Shown: in pieces, positions 7,820 to 15,693 of the stretch
Position numbering within the stretch: position 1 is the stretch's first letter
How the letters are laid out: each line of letters opens with the position of its first letter
Source: G965267605 sp965267605
Lineage (GTDB): Bacteria; Bacteroidota; Bacteroidia; Flavobacteriales_E; Vicingaceae
NCBI GenBank assembly: GCA_965267605.1
Contig: OZ254088.1
Span: forward strand, 3,038,001-3,102,000
DNA: 64,000 bases
Direction of reading: 5' to 3'
The notes under the pieces: model-generated
The model's input: only the letters and a program-made list of their open reading frames with translations
Database searches by the model: none
Told to the model about the DNA's origin: nothing
Program-made: the position numbers and the translations under genes

Positions 7820-10800
7820 TCAGTTGCTGTTGAAATAATCTGCAGCCTTTGACCTGTAAAATACCTTAAAGTTCACCGGAACCGTGCGTAGAAACTCGGT
7901 TTCCTTATTTTTCAAGCTATTATACTCAAAAAATTGATTTGGGTTACTAAATTTTTGGTTTTTGGCCTCGCGCGACTCTCTCTTGTTGTCCCAGTCCTGC
8001 TCTCTTTCCGCCTTTTCAGCTTCCAGTAGCTTGACCATAATTTCCTGCTGACGCTTCAACGTTTCGTTACTGATGTTCTTGTTCACTATATCCTTCTCGG
8101 TCTCTTCCATCTTCTTCATGAGGTCATCGAGACCACTTCCGCCTTTCTTGCCACCCTTCTCTTTGCTTAGTTCAGACAGCTTCTGTCTCAATGCCGCCTG
8201 CCTTGCCGCCATCTGCGCAAGCTCCTTGCTCCTCTGCCCCATCATTCCAGGCATTTGTCCTGGCTTGCCCTGACCTGGTTTCTTGCCCTTCTCCAACGCT
8301 TTCTTAAGCGCTTCAATCTGCTTATTCAGTTGGTCCTGCATCTTGCTCATGCCCTTCATACCCTTAGATTGCCCAGGCTTAGAGCCAGGCTTCTTACAGT
8401 TCTTCGAGCTTGGCCCCTGATTCTGCTTTTGCATCTGCTTCTGCATTTGCTGAACCGCCTCATCCAACAACAACGCAAGGTTGTTAAGTGATTTCATCAC
8501 ATGCTGCTGCCTTGAAGTGGCTACCGGTGTGCGCCTCTCAGTCATGGCACGAAGCACCTTCTCCATGTCTCGATCAATGGCATTGATCTCCTTATTGACT
8601 GTAGAAGAAATGGCTGGCACACGTTTGCTAAGTGCAAAAAGTGAATCCTTAACCACCTTCGTTCCATCTTTCAACTTTCTTTGGTCTTGAGCGATGCCAA
8701 CATACTTCGGGTCCTTTCTTGATACACCCTTCAACGCATTCATATTGGCTTCCTGGTCAAACGACAGCTTAATCACATTCTCCAATAGATTCCTCAAGTT
8801 ATTGAGGTCTTCTCCCTGCTGCTGTGCGCCAGCCGCATTCTGCATCGCTTCCATCTTCTGTGCCAGCGACTTCATGCTTTGCGATGCTTTCTTCTGCATT
8901 TCAGAAGCCTTCTTCATCTTATTGTTGCCCAGCTCTTGCTTTGATTGGTTCATCTCCTGACCAATCTTCTGCTTATCAGAATTCATGTCTCCCATGTCAT
9001 TCTGATTCTCCAGGTCCTCATTCAGCTTCTTGAGTTCATCCATTTCCTTTTCAAGCTTCTTGAAGTCCTCATTCAGCTTGTCTTGCTCTTTGGAAATAGC
9101 TTCGTTGTCAGCCTTCTTCTCTTTGCTCTTTTCCGACAACTCCTCCTGCTTTGCTCCCAGTTCTTCAAGCTGCTTCTTGATGTCGTCAAACTTCTGCTCA
9201 TACTCCATTTGCTTGAACAACTCCAACGAACGATCCAACTCCTTCTCAAGATCTTCATTCTTCATATCGAACTTCTCGATAGCGTCCTGGAGCTTCTTCT
9301 TGTCAAGTTTTTCCATCAACTTGTCCAACTCATTCATCAGTTTCTCCATCTCAGGAGACATCAATTCTTTGAAAAGCTCCTCAAGCTGCTTCTGCTTATC
9401 AAGTATCCTCTCATCCAATTCAGGATTGAATTCCTTTTGCTCATTGAAGTTCTGCTCAGTTTGGTTGTTGATCTTCTCAATGTCCTTCTTCAACTCCTCA
9501 TGTTGCTTCTTCAAATCTTCCAGCATATTCTTCTCCTCCCAGGTCATGTGCTTCTTGTCGAGCATCTTGTTCTGGAGATCTTTTAACCCTTTCCGGACCT
9601 TCTGCGCTTTTGAAATAGACTTAGATAGCGATGACTTGATCTTGTTGTTCTTCTCGCTGGTCATTTCACTCAACTCATCACGGTCTGGCATGGCAAACAC
9701 CATGGTTGCAGTTCTGGCGCTCTTGCTTCCATTTACGGCATCATTGTCCCATACCTCAAAGTAGTACTCCACTTTGTCACCTGGCTCAAGCGTTATCTTG
9801 CTTAGATCGAAAGAATGATAGAACTGGGCTTGCGCTCCAGTTGGTAACTGCAACTTCTCTGCCTTCTTCGTTTCTTTTTCCTCGTTTATAATGGAATAGT
9901 TGAAGGACAGTCTACGCAATCCATAGTCATCCTGTGCGAAGCCTTTGAAGAACAGCATTTTTGGTGCAAGGGAGTCTTTTCCTGTTTCCACATCAATTGA
10001 TGGGTATAGGTCTGGTCTAACCTGCAGCGCGTATCTAATTGAGTCTGGTTGTTTAATGAATCCATTGCTCAGGATCATTGCGTACTGCTCAGAAGTCATG
10101 GCAGACTTCGAGAACTTAAACTTGTCTTCATCGCTTTGTTGCAATGCTTTGGCTTCTCCTTCGCCAAACTGCATCTTCACTTCATCCGCATCTTCTGTTG
10201 AAATGCTCCATGTGATCTTGGTTCCCGCAGGTACCTCAAGGTCTCCAAGGTTCTTTAGCGCCTCATCCTTCTTGCCCGTATAGGCAGGGTAGTCCAGGTT
10301 TACCTCAAACGCACCCAAAGTTGGAACAGGAATTACTTCCACTTCATACTCACCGGAACGATAGCCGTTTGCATAGAAGTTGAAGGCAATATCTTTTTGT
10401 AGGTTCTTGAGTGTGTAGCTATAGGTAGCCTTACCTGTCTTCTTCATTTTTACCCGGCCTTCTTCAAGCTCGAGATAAGCTTCATTCGGCACCCATTCCC
10501 CAGCAACTTTTACGTTGAGTTCAAGGTCTTCATTCTTCAAAGCAGACAAGTCGCCCTGGTCTACATAGAATTTAAAAGGAGCCTTCGGCTCGAAATATGT
10601 TCCGTGATGAATTAACCGTTCCGTGCCTGAAGTAAAGATGTCACTATTGTAAAGCGCAATACCTCCTATCAAAAGGATGGGTATTAATGCGAACCTCAGG
10701 CGTTTGATATTTTCTCTAAGATCAACAGCTGTGCTAAATGGCACTGGACTGAGTTGTTGGCTCTTCTGATCTATGCTGGCCAGCAACAGGTCTGAGCCCA

Positions 10801-11155
10801 GCTCAGCACCCGAACCTAGCTGTAGCACATTGACTAGTTTGTCTTGGACTTCTTCGAAATGATCTCCGATGATCTTGGCCGCATCCTCATGCGTTAGTGC
10901 TTTCTTAAGCTTGTACAGTTTGAGGACCGGATCTATGATGTATACGCCAAGTATGGTAAGGCTGCACAAAATGAATCCATAGAACAAGAGTGTTCTGGTG
11001 GTTGTTCCAAACTGTCCGAAATACTCTAGCAATACTGCCGAAAGGTAGAATGCGAGCACAGCAGTTCCACTATAGATGCTTCCCTTAAGAATCTGATTCT
11101 TGTAATACTTCCTGGTGAAGTGATCCAGCTTATCAATTAGAACAGCGTAACTCAT
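7820..11155 (-). CDS. DUF4175 family membrane-anchored coiled-coil protein
   Basis: 1111 residues. Two transmembrane helices lie near residues 27-48 and 55-75, and a third near 152-170. Residues about 180-520 form an extracytoplasmic beta-rich region. Residues about 520-1060 are almost entirely Lys/Glu/Gln-rich coiled coil, with Gly/Lys/Met-rich low complexity (GKKPGQGKPGQMPGMM) near residue 970. The overall plan matches the large DUF4175 proteins of Bacteroidota, whose function is not established; a scaffold at the envelope is plausible. The gene is the first of a run DUF4175 - RsbW-like ATPase - ybeY - mnmG with gaps or overlaps of 13 nt or less. Confidence 0.85.
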   Translation of the reverse strand: MSYAVLIDKLDHFTRKYYKNQILKGSIYSGTAVLAFYLSAVLLEYFGQFGTTTRTLLFYGFILCSLTILGVYIIDPVLKLYKLKKALTHEDAAKIIGDHFEEVQDKLVNVLQLGSGAELGSDLLLASIDQKSQQLSPVPFSTAVDLRENIKRLRFALIPILLIGGIALYNSDIFTSGTERLIHHGTYFEPKAPFKFYVDQGDLSALKNEDLELNVKVAGEWVPNEAYLELEEGRVKMKKTGKATYSYTLKNLQKDIAFNFYANGYRSGEYEVEVIPVPTLGAFEVNLDYPAYTGKKDEALKNLGDLEVPAGTKITWSISTEDADEVKMQFGEGEAKALQQSDEDKFKFSKSAMTSEQYAMILSNGFIKQPDSIRYALQVRPDLYPSIDVETGKDSLAPKMLFFKGFAQDDYGLRRLSFNYSIINEEKETKKAEKLQLPTGAQAQFYHSFDLSKITLEPGDKVEYYFEVWDNDAVNGSKSARTATMVFAMPDRDELSEMTSEKNNKIKSSLSKSISKAQKVRKGLKDLQNKMLDKKHMTWEEKNMLEDLKKQHEELKKDIEKINNQTEQNFNEQKEFNPELDERILDKQKQLEELFKELMSPEMEKLMNELDKLMEKLDKKKLQDAIEKFDMKNEDLEKELDRSLELFKQMEYEQKFDDIKKQLEELGAKQEELSEKSKEKKADNEAISKEQDKLNEDFKKLEKEMDELKKLNEDLENQNDMGDMNSDKQKIGQEMNQSKQELGNNKMKKASEMQKKASQSMKSLAQKMEAMQNAAGAQQQGEDLNNLRNLLENVIKLSFDQEANMNALKGVSRKDPKYVGIAQDQRKLKDGTKVVKDSLFALSKRVPAISSTVNKEINAIDRDMEKVLRAMTERRTPVATSRQQHVMKSLNNLALLLDEAVQQMQKQMQKQNQGPSSKNCKKPGSKPGQSKGMKGMSKMQDQLNKQIEALKKALEKGKKPGQGKPGQMPGMMGQRSKELAQMAARQAALRQKLSELSKEKGGKKGGSGLDDLMKKMEETEKDIVNKNISNETLKRQQEIMVKLLEAEKAEREQDWDNKRESREAKNQKFSNPNQFFEYNSLKNKETEFLRTVPVNFKVFYRSKAADYFNSN

Positions 11156-11216
11156 AATTTGACAACGTCTTCTATCCCGCTATATTTCCCGCGGGGAATT
11201 AAAATTCGCGATTTTT

Positions 11217-12095
11217 TTAATGCCCTCGTTCCACTAATAATAACGCGCCAGTAGGCAAAACGTTACCATCGCTTGCTTCAATTTGGAGGGACCCACATCT
11301 AATAGATGGTAAATTGGCCGAAATTCCATACGTGATTTCACTCAAATCTTCAATGCTGACCTTAGGTGTATAGGTATTTAAAATGAGCTTTCCATTAGGT
11401 TTCAGCATCGTTATTCCATAACGAATGAGCGCCTCCAGTTGTTCTTCGATCTTCCAGATTCTTTTGCCTGCTCTTCCAAAAGCTGGCGGGTCCATCAAAA
11501 CAACATCAAACACCTGACCTCTACGAGCCATTCGTTCCGCAACCTTGAAGGCGTCATCCCGAATCCATTTAATTCCATCCAGTCCGGACAACTGTTGGTT
11601 CTCGTTGGCCCAGTCTATAACCTGCTTTACGCTGTCTACGTGCACCACCTCTGCACCAACTGCTCTCGCAACAATAGACGCTGCCCCCGTGTATCCGAAA
11701 AGATTCAACATGCTTCCCTCTTCTACTTTGGTAAGGTGATCGTGTATGAGTTTCCAGTTGAACGCCTGCTCAGGAAACACACCGATGTGCTTGAACTTGG
11801 TTAGTTTAAGCCGCAGCGAGACCCCCTCCCATTTCATTGTCCATTCAAGGTCCAATGGCTTTCCAGAGATAGATTCCCATGAGCCTTTTTGCCCTTCCTT
11901 CATGTGAAACTGAAAGTCCGTCCGTTTTCTTAATTCGTCTATTTTCACTCCCGATGTTTCGTCAGCATTTACATCAGGCCTCAACAGCTTGATATCGCCA
12001 AAACGCTCCAGTTTCCATCCATTACTCAGCACAAGAAGCTGATAGTCCGACCACTCCCTTGTAATGAACTGGTATTTGCTGTCTCTTGAAACCAT
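11217..12095 (-). CDS. Class I SAM-dependent rRNA methyltransferase (RlmI/RlmK-like)
   Basis: 292 residues with a Rossmann methyltransferase fold. SAM motif I is NLFGYTGAASIVARAVGA, followed by the acidic residue in VVHVDSVKQVIDWANENQ; the active-site type motif DPPAFGR and the late strand LILNTYTP follow. These are features of the family that methylates 23S rRNA cytosines (RlmI) and guanines (RlmK). It lacks the N-terminal PUA domain of RlmI, so the exact target is not assigned. The gene ends 61 nt from DUF4175 and could be the head of that run. Confidence 0.88.
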   Translation of the reverse strand: MVSRDSKYQFITREWSDYQLLVLSNGWKLERFGDIKLLRPDVNADETSGVKIDELRKRTDFQFHMKEGQKGSWESISGKPLDLEWTMKWEGVSLRLKLTKFKHIGVFPEQAFNWKLIHDHLTKVEEGSMLNLFGYTGAASIVARAVGAEVVHVDSVKQVIDWANENQQLSGLDGIKWIRDDAFKVAERMARRGQVFDVVLMDPPAFGRAGKRIWKIEEQLEALIRYGITMLKPNGKLILNTYTPKVSIEDLSEITYGISANLPSIRCGSLQIEASDGNVLPTGALLLVERGH

Positions 12096-12136
12096 TTAAA
12101 TATTAAAGCGTACCATATCTCTGTAAACTTAAGCCA

Positions 12137-13612
12137 ATGAGAACTTGCTACACACTACTCTCAATTTTATTCTTAGGATTCACCGCTCAGGCACAAGTGC
12201 CCTGGACACCGGAACCCGTTCCAACCTCAAAACTAAGTGCAAAGCAATTGAAGATAGCTCTTGATCAAACCAACGCTTCCATTGCAAGTACCAGTTGTAA
12301 CGACACGGTACTGTATCCTCAATCCAAGCAAACCGCCACAGCCAATACAGTTGTTATGACAGGTGGTTTTATTGAGGGTGTATGCCAGGTGTATTACAAC
12401 AGCGACTCTGTGCAAATTGACGGAATTAGCTTTCCGTCCTATCTGGACACCGATTTCATTTTGGGGAACACACCCTCTGTAACAGTAATTGCTGCTGTAT
12501 ACACCATGTTTAAGAATTATTCCAATGGTTCTACCAAACCAGGAACATTGATTGATTCTGTACACTACGTAATTACAGACAACAACAACGGTACTGAAAT
12601 CATCATGTTCAACCAGCCAATCATCACTGCCGACAGTTTTGTGGTAGTGGTTGATTTGGATTCGGCCCATATTGCCAACGGGGATACTGTTTACTTTCTA
12701 ACGAATAACTCGGCTGCCAATGACGGACTCCAGGAGCGACTCTCATCCTCCCTGTTCTCTGGTCTATACTATAACAACTATAACCAGATTGGCGGGTGGG
12801 ATGTTGACATGTATGTTAACCCAATCGTTTCTCATACAGTAACCGCTCAATACACCATGAGCACCAGCGCCATCTGTCCTGGTGACACAATCGACTTCAC
12901 AAACGTTTCACGGTTAAATACCGGTCGAAAATTCAACAACTTTGGAGGCACCAATCCACTGTATGAATGGGACTTTGGTCCGGCAGGAACTTCCACTGCA
13001 ACCAGCCCTTCGGTTCAGTTCAATACTTCAGGTACGCATACCGTCAAGTTGAAATCAACGCTGTATGGCTCTACCGGAAACTGTGCCGATAGTACCATGA
13101 TGACCGTCTATGTTTCTGACAGTGCCTTTGCAGATTTCGGCTGGACCATGTTCGGTGGTATTGTGCAGTTCCACGATTCTTCATCTGGGGCAACAACCTA
13201 TACATGGGATTTCGGTGATGGTTCACCATTATCTAATGTAAGGGAGCCCTTACATACTTATACCACTAATGGCGCATTCGAGGTTTGTCTGATCGTTTCA
13301 GATTCTTTGGCGTGTACTTCAGATACGCTTTGCGACAGCCTTATGATCACCCAAGCCAGCATCGGGGAATACGATACTGATCCCGCCAAAATATTCCCAA
13401 ATCCGGTAATGGATGTGCTTTCCATACGGGTTGCCAATGGTGATCAAGTAGGTAATGTTACCGTATTCGATGTAGCGGGCAAGGTGATTTACGACAATTA
13501 TCACTTTGGTAGCACTGCTATCATACCAATGGCTGAGTTGAGAAGTGGAATATATATTCTCGAACGGTCAGATGGTCAACAGAAATATCGAAGCAAATTA
13601 TTAAAGCAATAA
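12137..13612 (+). CDS. Secreted PKD-domain protein with type IX sorting domain
   Basis: 491 residues. A signal peptide ends at FTAQAQ (about residue 19). The middle holds Cys-containing beta domains and a PKD domain around residues 335-395 (TTYTWDFGDGSPLSN), with another WDFG sequence near residue 280 suggesting a second PKD-like unit. The C-terminus from about residue 415 (IFPNPVMDVLSIRV, then VFDVAGKVIYD and SGIYILE) is a T9SS type A sorting domain, so the protein is expected to be exported to the surface or released. No catalytic domain was recognised. It is followed at once by a strong terminator. Confidence 0.88.
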   Translation: MRTCYTLLSILFLGFTAQAQVPWTPEPVPTSKLSAKQLKIALDQTNASIASTSCNDTVLYPQSKQTATANTVVMTGGFIEGVCQVYYNSDSVQIDGISFPSYLDTDFILGNTPSVTVIAAVYTMFKNYSNGSTKPGTLIDSVHYVITDNNNGTEIIMFNQPIITADSFVVVVDLDSAHIANGDTVYFLTNNSAANDGLQERLSSSLFSGLYYNNYNQIGGWDVDMYVNPIVSHTVTAQYTMSTSAICPGDTIDFTNVSRLNTGRKFNNFGGTNPLYEWDFGPAGTSTATSPSVQFNTSGTHTVKLKSTLYGSTGNCADSTMMTVYVSDSAFADFGWTMFGGIVQFHDSSSGATTYTWDFGDGSPLSNVREPLHTYTTNGAFEVCLIVSDSLACTSDTLCDSLMITQASIGEYDTDPAKIFPNPVMDVLSIRVANGDQVGNVTVFDVAGKVIYDNYHFGSTAIIPMAELRSGIYILERSDGQQKYRSKLLKQ

Positions 13613-13624
13613 AGTCTTGAACAG

Positions 13625-13656
13625 AAGCCCCGCAAACGATGTGGGGCTTTCTTTTT
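13625..13656 (+). terminator. Intrinsic terminator after the PKD protein gene
   Basis: Ten-base-pair stem AAGCCCCGCA / TGTGGGGCTT with a five-nt loop, followed by a T-rich tail (TTTCTTTTT). It begins 13 nt after the stop codon and separates this gene from gltX. Confidence 0.9.
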
Positions 13657-13662
13657 GGTTAA

Positions 13663-13670
13663 TATATTTG
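13663..13670 (+). promoter_or_regulatory. Bacteroidota -7 promoter box directly before gltX
   Basis: TATATTTG matches TAnnTTTG exactly and ends only four nucleotides before the first ATG of gltX. Transcription would start close to that ATG, so the message may be leaderless or start at the second ATG (13684). Confidence 0.5.
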
Positions 13671-13674
13671 CACC

Positions 13675-15210
13675 ATGGAAGACATGGGAGCAGTGAGGGT
13701 GCGTTACGCGCCAAGTCCAACCGGACCTCAACACGTGGGCGGCATCAGAACCGCATTGTACAACTACCTCTTTGCCAGAAAGCACAATGGCAAAATGATT
13801 CTGCGAATAGAAGATACAGACCAAACACGGTACGTTCCTAAATCTGAAGAGTATCTTCTGGAGGCAGTTGAGTGGTGTGGTTTTCAATTTGATGAAGGTC
13901 CTGGTATCGGTGGAGAGTATGGCCCCTACAAGCAATCCGAGAGGAAGGATATGTATCGTCAATACGCGGATCAACTTATTGAGGCGGGTCATGCATACTA
14001 TGCTTTCGACTCGGCTGAGGAATTGGATGAAATGCGTCAGAAAGCCAAGCAAGCGGGAATGCCTAATTGGCAATACAATACGGTTACCCGTACCTCCATG
14101 AAGAATAGTCTTTCGCTTCCGGAAGACGAAGTCAAAAAACGCCTGGACGCTGGTGATCCCTATGTTATACGCATGATGCTTCCGAGAGATGAGGAGATTC
14201 GTATTAACGATATCATTCGCGGTTGGGTGGTAGTGAATTCAAGCCAACTAGATGATAAGGTGATCTTCAAAGCAGACGGTATGCCCACCTATCATCTGGC
14301 AAATGTGGTAGACGATCACCTAATGAAGATCACTCATGTAATCCGCGGGGAGGAGTGGCTACCAAGTGCGCCTATTCATGTACTACTATACAAATACCTG
14401 GGCTGGGAAGACTCCATGCCTCAATTCGCCCACCTTCCCTTGTTACTAAAGCCTGATGGAAATGGAAAGCTCAGCAAAAGAGATGGTGACCGCTTAGGTT
14501 TTCCTGTCTTTCCTTTAGACTGGCAAGACCCTGGCAGCGGTGAGATGTCTTCAGGCTATCGCGAGGCAGGGTACTATCCAGAAGCTTTCCTGAACATTCT
14601 GGCCTTCTTAGGTTGGAACCCGGGAACAAACCAGGAGGTATTCAGCATGGAAGAATTGATCGATGCCTTTACTTTGGAGCGTGTTGGAAAGTCAGGAGCT
14701 AAGTTCGATCCGGATAAGGCCAAATGGTATAACCAACAGTATTTGCGTGCAAAAACGGGAGAAGCTTTGGCTTCAGAAATCCGTTCGGAGGTAGATGCAG
14801 CCATTGCCGATGATGTACTCGCAAGGATCTGCGACATGATGAAAGAGCGCGCGACATTCGTAGAGGACATTGTTTCTGAGGGTGGTTTCTTTTTTAGCGC
14901 TCCTTCCGCGTATGATGAGAAGACCATGCGTAAGAAGTGGAAACCAGAATCTCCCGATCTGCTTCATGAGTTGATCAACAAATTCCAGTCTATTGATGAT
15001 TTCTCAGCGGCTAACGTAGAATTCTCGTTCCAATCGATGTTGCAAGACAAGGAACTTGGAATGGGCCAACTGTTGCCCATTCTTCGGCTGGTTGTTACGG
15101 GCAAAGGGGCTGGCCCGTCTATGTTTGAGATCTGTGAGATCCTGGGCAAAGAGGAGGTGCTCTCTCGAATGAACACTGGTATAGCGGCAGTCGCCAATGC
15201 TTCAGCTTAA
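13675..15210 (+). CDS. gltX: Glutamate--tRNA ligase
   Basis: Class I aminoacyl-tRNA synthetase that charges tRNA-Glu. 511 residues. The HIGH-type motif is in RYAPSPTGPQHVGGIRTALYN and the KMSKS-type motif is KLSKRDGD near residue 265. An insertion after it (DWQDPGSGEMSSGYREAGYY) resembles the one typical of Bacteroidota enzymes. The first ATG gives MEDMGAVRVRYAPS; the second, three codons on, is closer to the usual family start and would fit the nearby -7 box better. The stop overlaps folB by 14 nt, so both are one operon. Confidence 0.97.
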   Translation: MEDMGAVRVRYAPSPTGPQHVGGIRTALYNYLFARKHNGKMILRIEDTDQTRYVPKSEEYLLEAVEWCGFQFDEGPGIGGEYGPYKQSERKDMYRQYADQLIEAGHAYYAFDSAEELDEMRQKAKQAGMPNWQYNTVTRTSMKNSLSLPEDEVKKRLDAGDPYVIRMMLPRDEEIRINDIIRGWVVVNSSQLDDKVIFKADGMPTYHLANVVDDHLMKITHVIRGEEWLPSAPIHVLLYKYLGWEDSMPQFAHLPLLLKPDGNGKLSKRDGDRLGFPVFPLDWQDPGSGEMSSGYREAGYYPEAFLNILAFLGWNPGTNQEVFSMEELIDAFTLERVGKSGAKFDPDKAKWYNQQYLRAKTGEALASEIRSEVDAAIADDVLARICDMMKERATFVEDIVSEGGFFFSAPSAYDEKTMRKKWKPESPDLLHELINKFQSIDDFSAANVEFSFQSMLQDKELGMGQLLPILRLVVTGKGAGPSMFEICEILGKEEVLSRMNTGIAAVANASA

Positions 15211-15556
15211 ACTCAACAATCTAAAGTATTATGCCCATCACGGGTGGCAAGACCTTGAGCAAAAGGTCGGTGGTGAATATGTAGTGAACTGTGTTGTGGA
15301 TGTGACCGGTATCTCGCCCCATGACAAGCAGCTGGAATCCACCATAGATTATGAATCGGTGGAACAATTAATCAAGACAGAAATGTCTCAATCCACCCGT
15401 CTCATTGAAGTGCTTGTTCAGCGAATGGCCGATGCTATTCTCAATAAATTTGAGGAAGTAAATAGCGTAGAGCTGTCTGTTCAAAAGCTCAATCCACCCA
15501 TTCGGGCAGAGCTGGATTCCTTCGAAGTGGTTTTAATCAGAGAGCGAAACACTTAA
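15197..15556 (+). CDS. folB: Dihydroneopterin aldolase
   Basis: Folate pathway enzyme that cleaves 7,8-dihydroneopterin to 6-hydroxymethyl-dihydropterin and glycolaldehyde. 119 residues, usual length. The N-terminal LKYYAHHGWQDLEQKVGGEYVV resembles the family pattern GxHGxxxxErxxgq with a substrate-facing Tyr/His, IDYESVEQLI is the conserved helix start, and the C-terminal VQKLNPPI is the typical KP/NPP loop. It starts within the end of gltX. Confidence 0.93.
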   Translation: MLQLKLNNLKYYAHHGWQDLEQKVGGEYVVNCVVDVTGISPHDKQLESTIDYESVEQLIKTEMSQSTRLIEVLVQRMADAILNKFEEVNSVELSVQKLNPPIRAELDSFEVVLIRERNT

Positions 15557-15568
15557 GGGAGTATTTAT

Positions 15569-15576
15569 TACCTTTG
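15569..15576 (+). promoter_or_regulatory. -7 promoter box for tRNA-Cys
   Basis: TACCTTTG fits TAnnTTTG and ends nine nt before the mature 5' end of the tRNA, a normal distance for a tRNA promoter. Confidence 0.55.
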
Positions 15577-15585
15577 GCGCCCCAT

Positions 15586-15659
15586 GGTCGCGTGGCCGAG
15601 CGGTTAGGCAGGGGTCTGCAAAACCTCGTACAGCGGTTCAAATCCGCTCGCGACCTCCA
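15586..15659 (+). tRNA. tRNA-Cys (anticodon GCA), CCA encoded
   Basis: The acceptor stem pairs GGTCGCG (15586-15592) with CGCGACC (15649-15655). The anticodon stem GGGGT/ACCTC closes the loop CTGCAAA with anticodon GCA at 15618-15620. The T-arm contains GTTCAAATC. The discriminator base is T (U73), the main identity element of tRNA-Cys, and is followed by an encoded CCA. The D-arm is short, as usual for this tRNA. Confidence 0.96.
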
Positions 15660-15665
15660 AGTAAA

Positions 15666-15693
15666 AGTCCTCACTATTTAGTGGGGCTTTTTT
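15666..15693 (+). terminator. Intrinsic terminator after tRNA-Cys
   Basis: Stem CCTCACT / AGTGGGG (one wobble) with ATTT loop and a short imperfect extension, followed by six T. It sits between the tRNA and the 3' end of the convergent kinase gene and overlaps the latter's stop codon by a few bases. Confidence 0.75.

Noticed and set aside
8945..9764. Long open frames antisense to the DUF4175 gene
   Set aside because: They mirror the Lys/Glu-rich coiled coil on the coding strand (Leu- and Ser-rich translations) and have no start context or homology.
12233..12670. Antisense frame opposite the PKD protein gene
   Set aside because: Overlaps a well supported gene over its whole length and shows no protein-like pattern.
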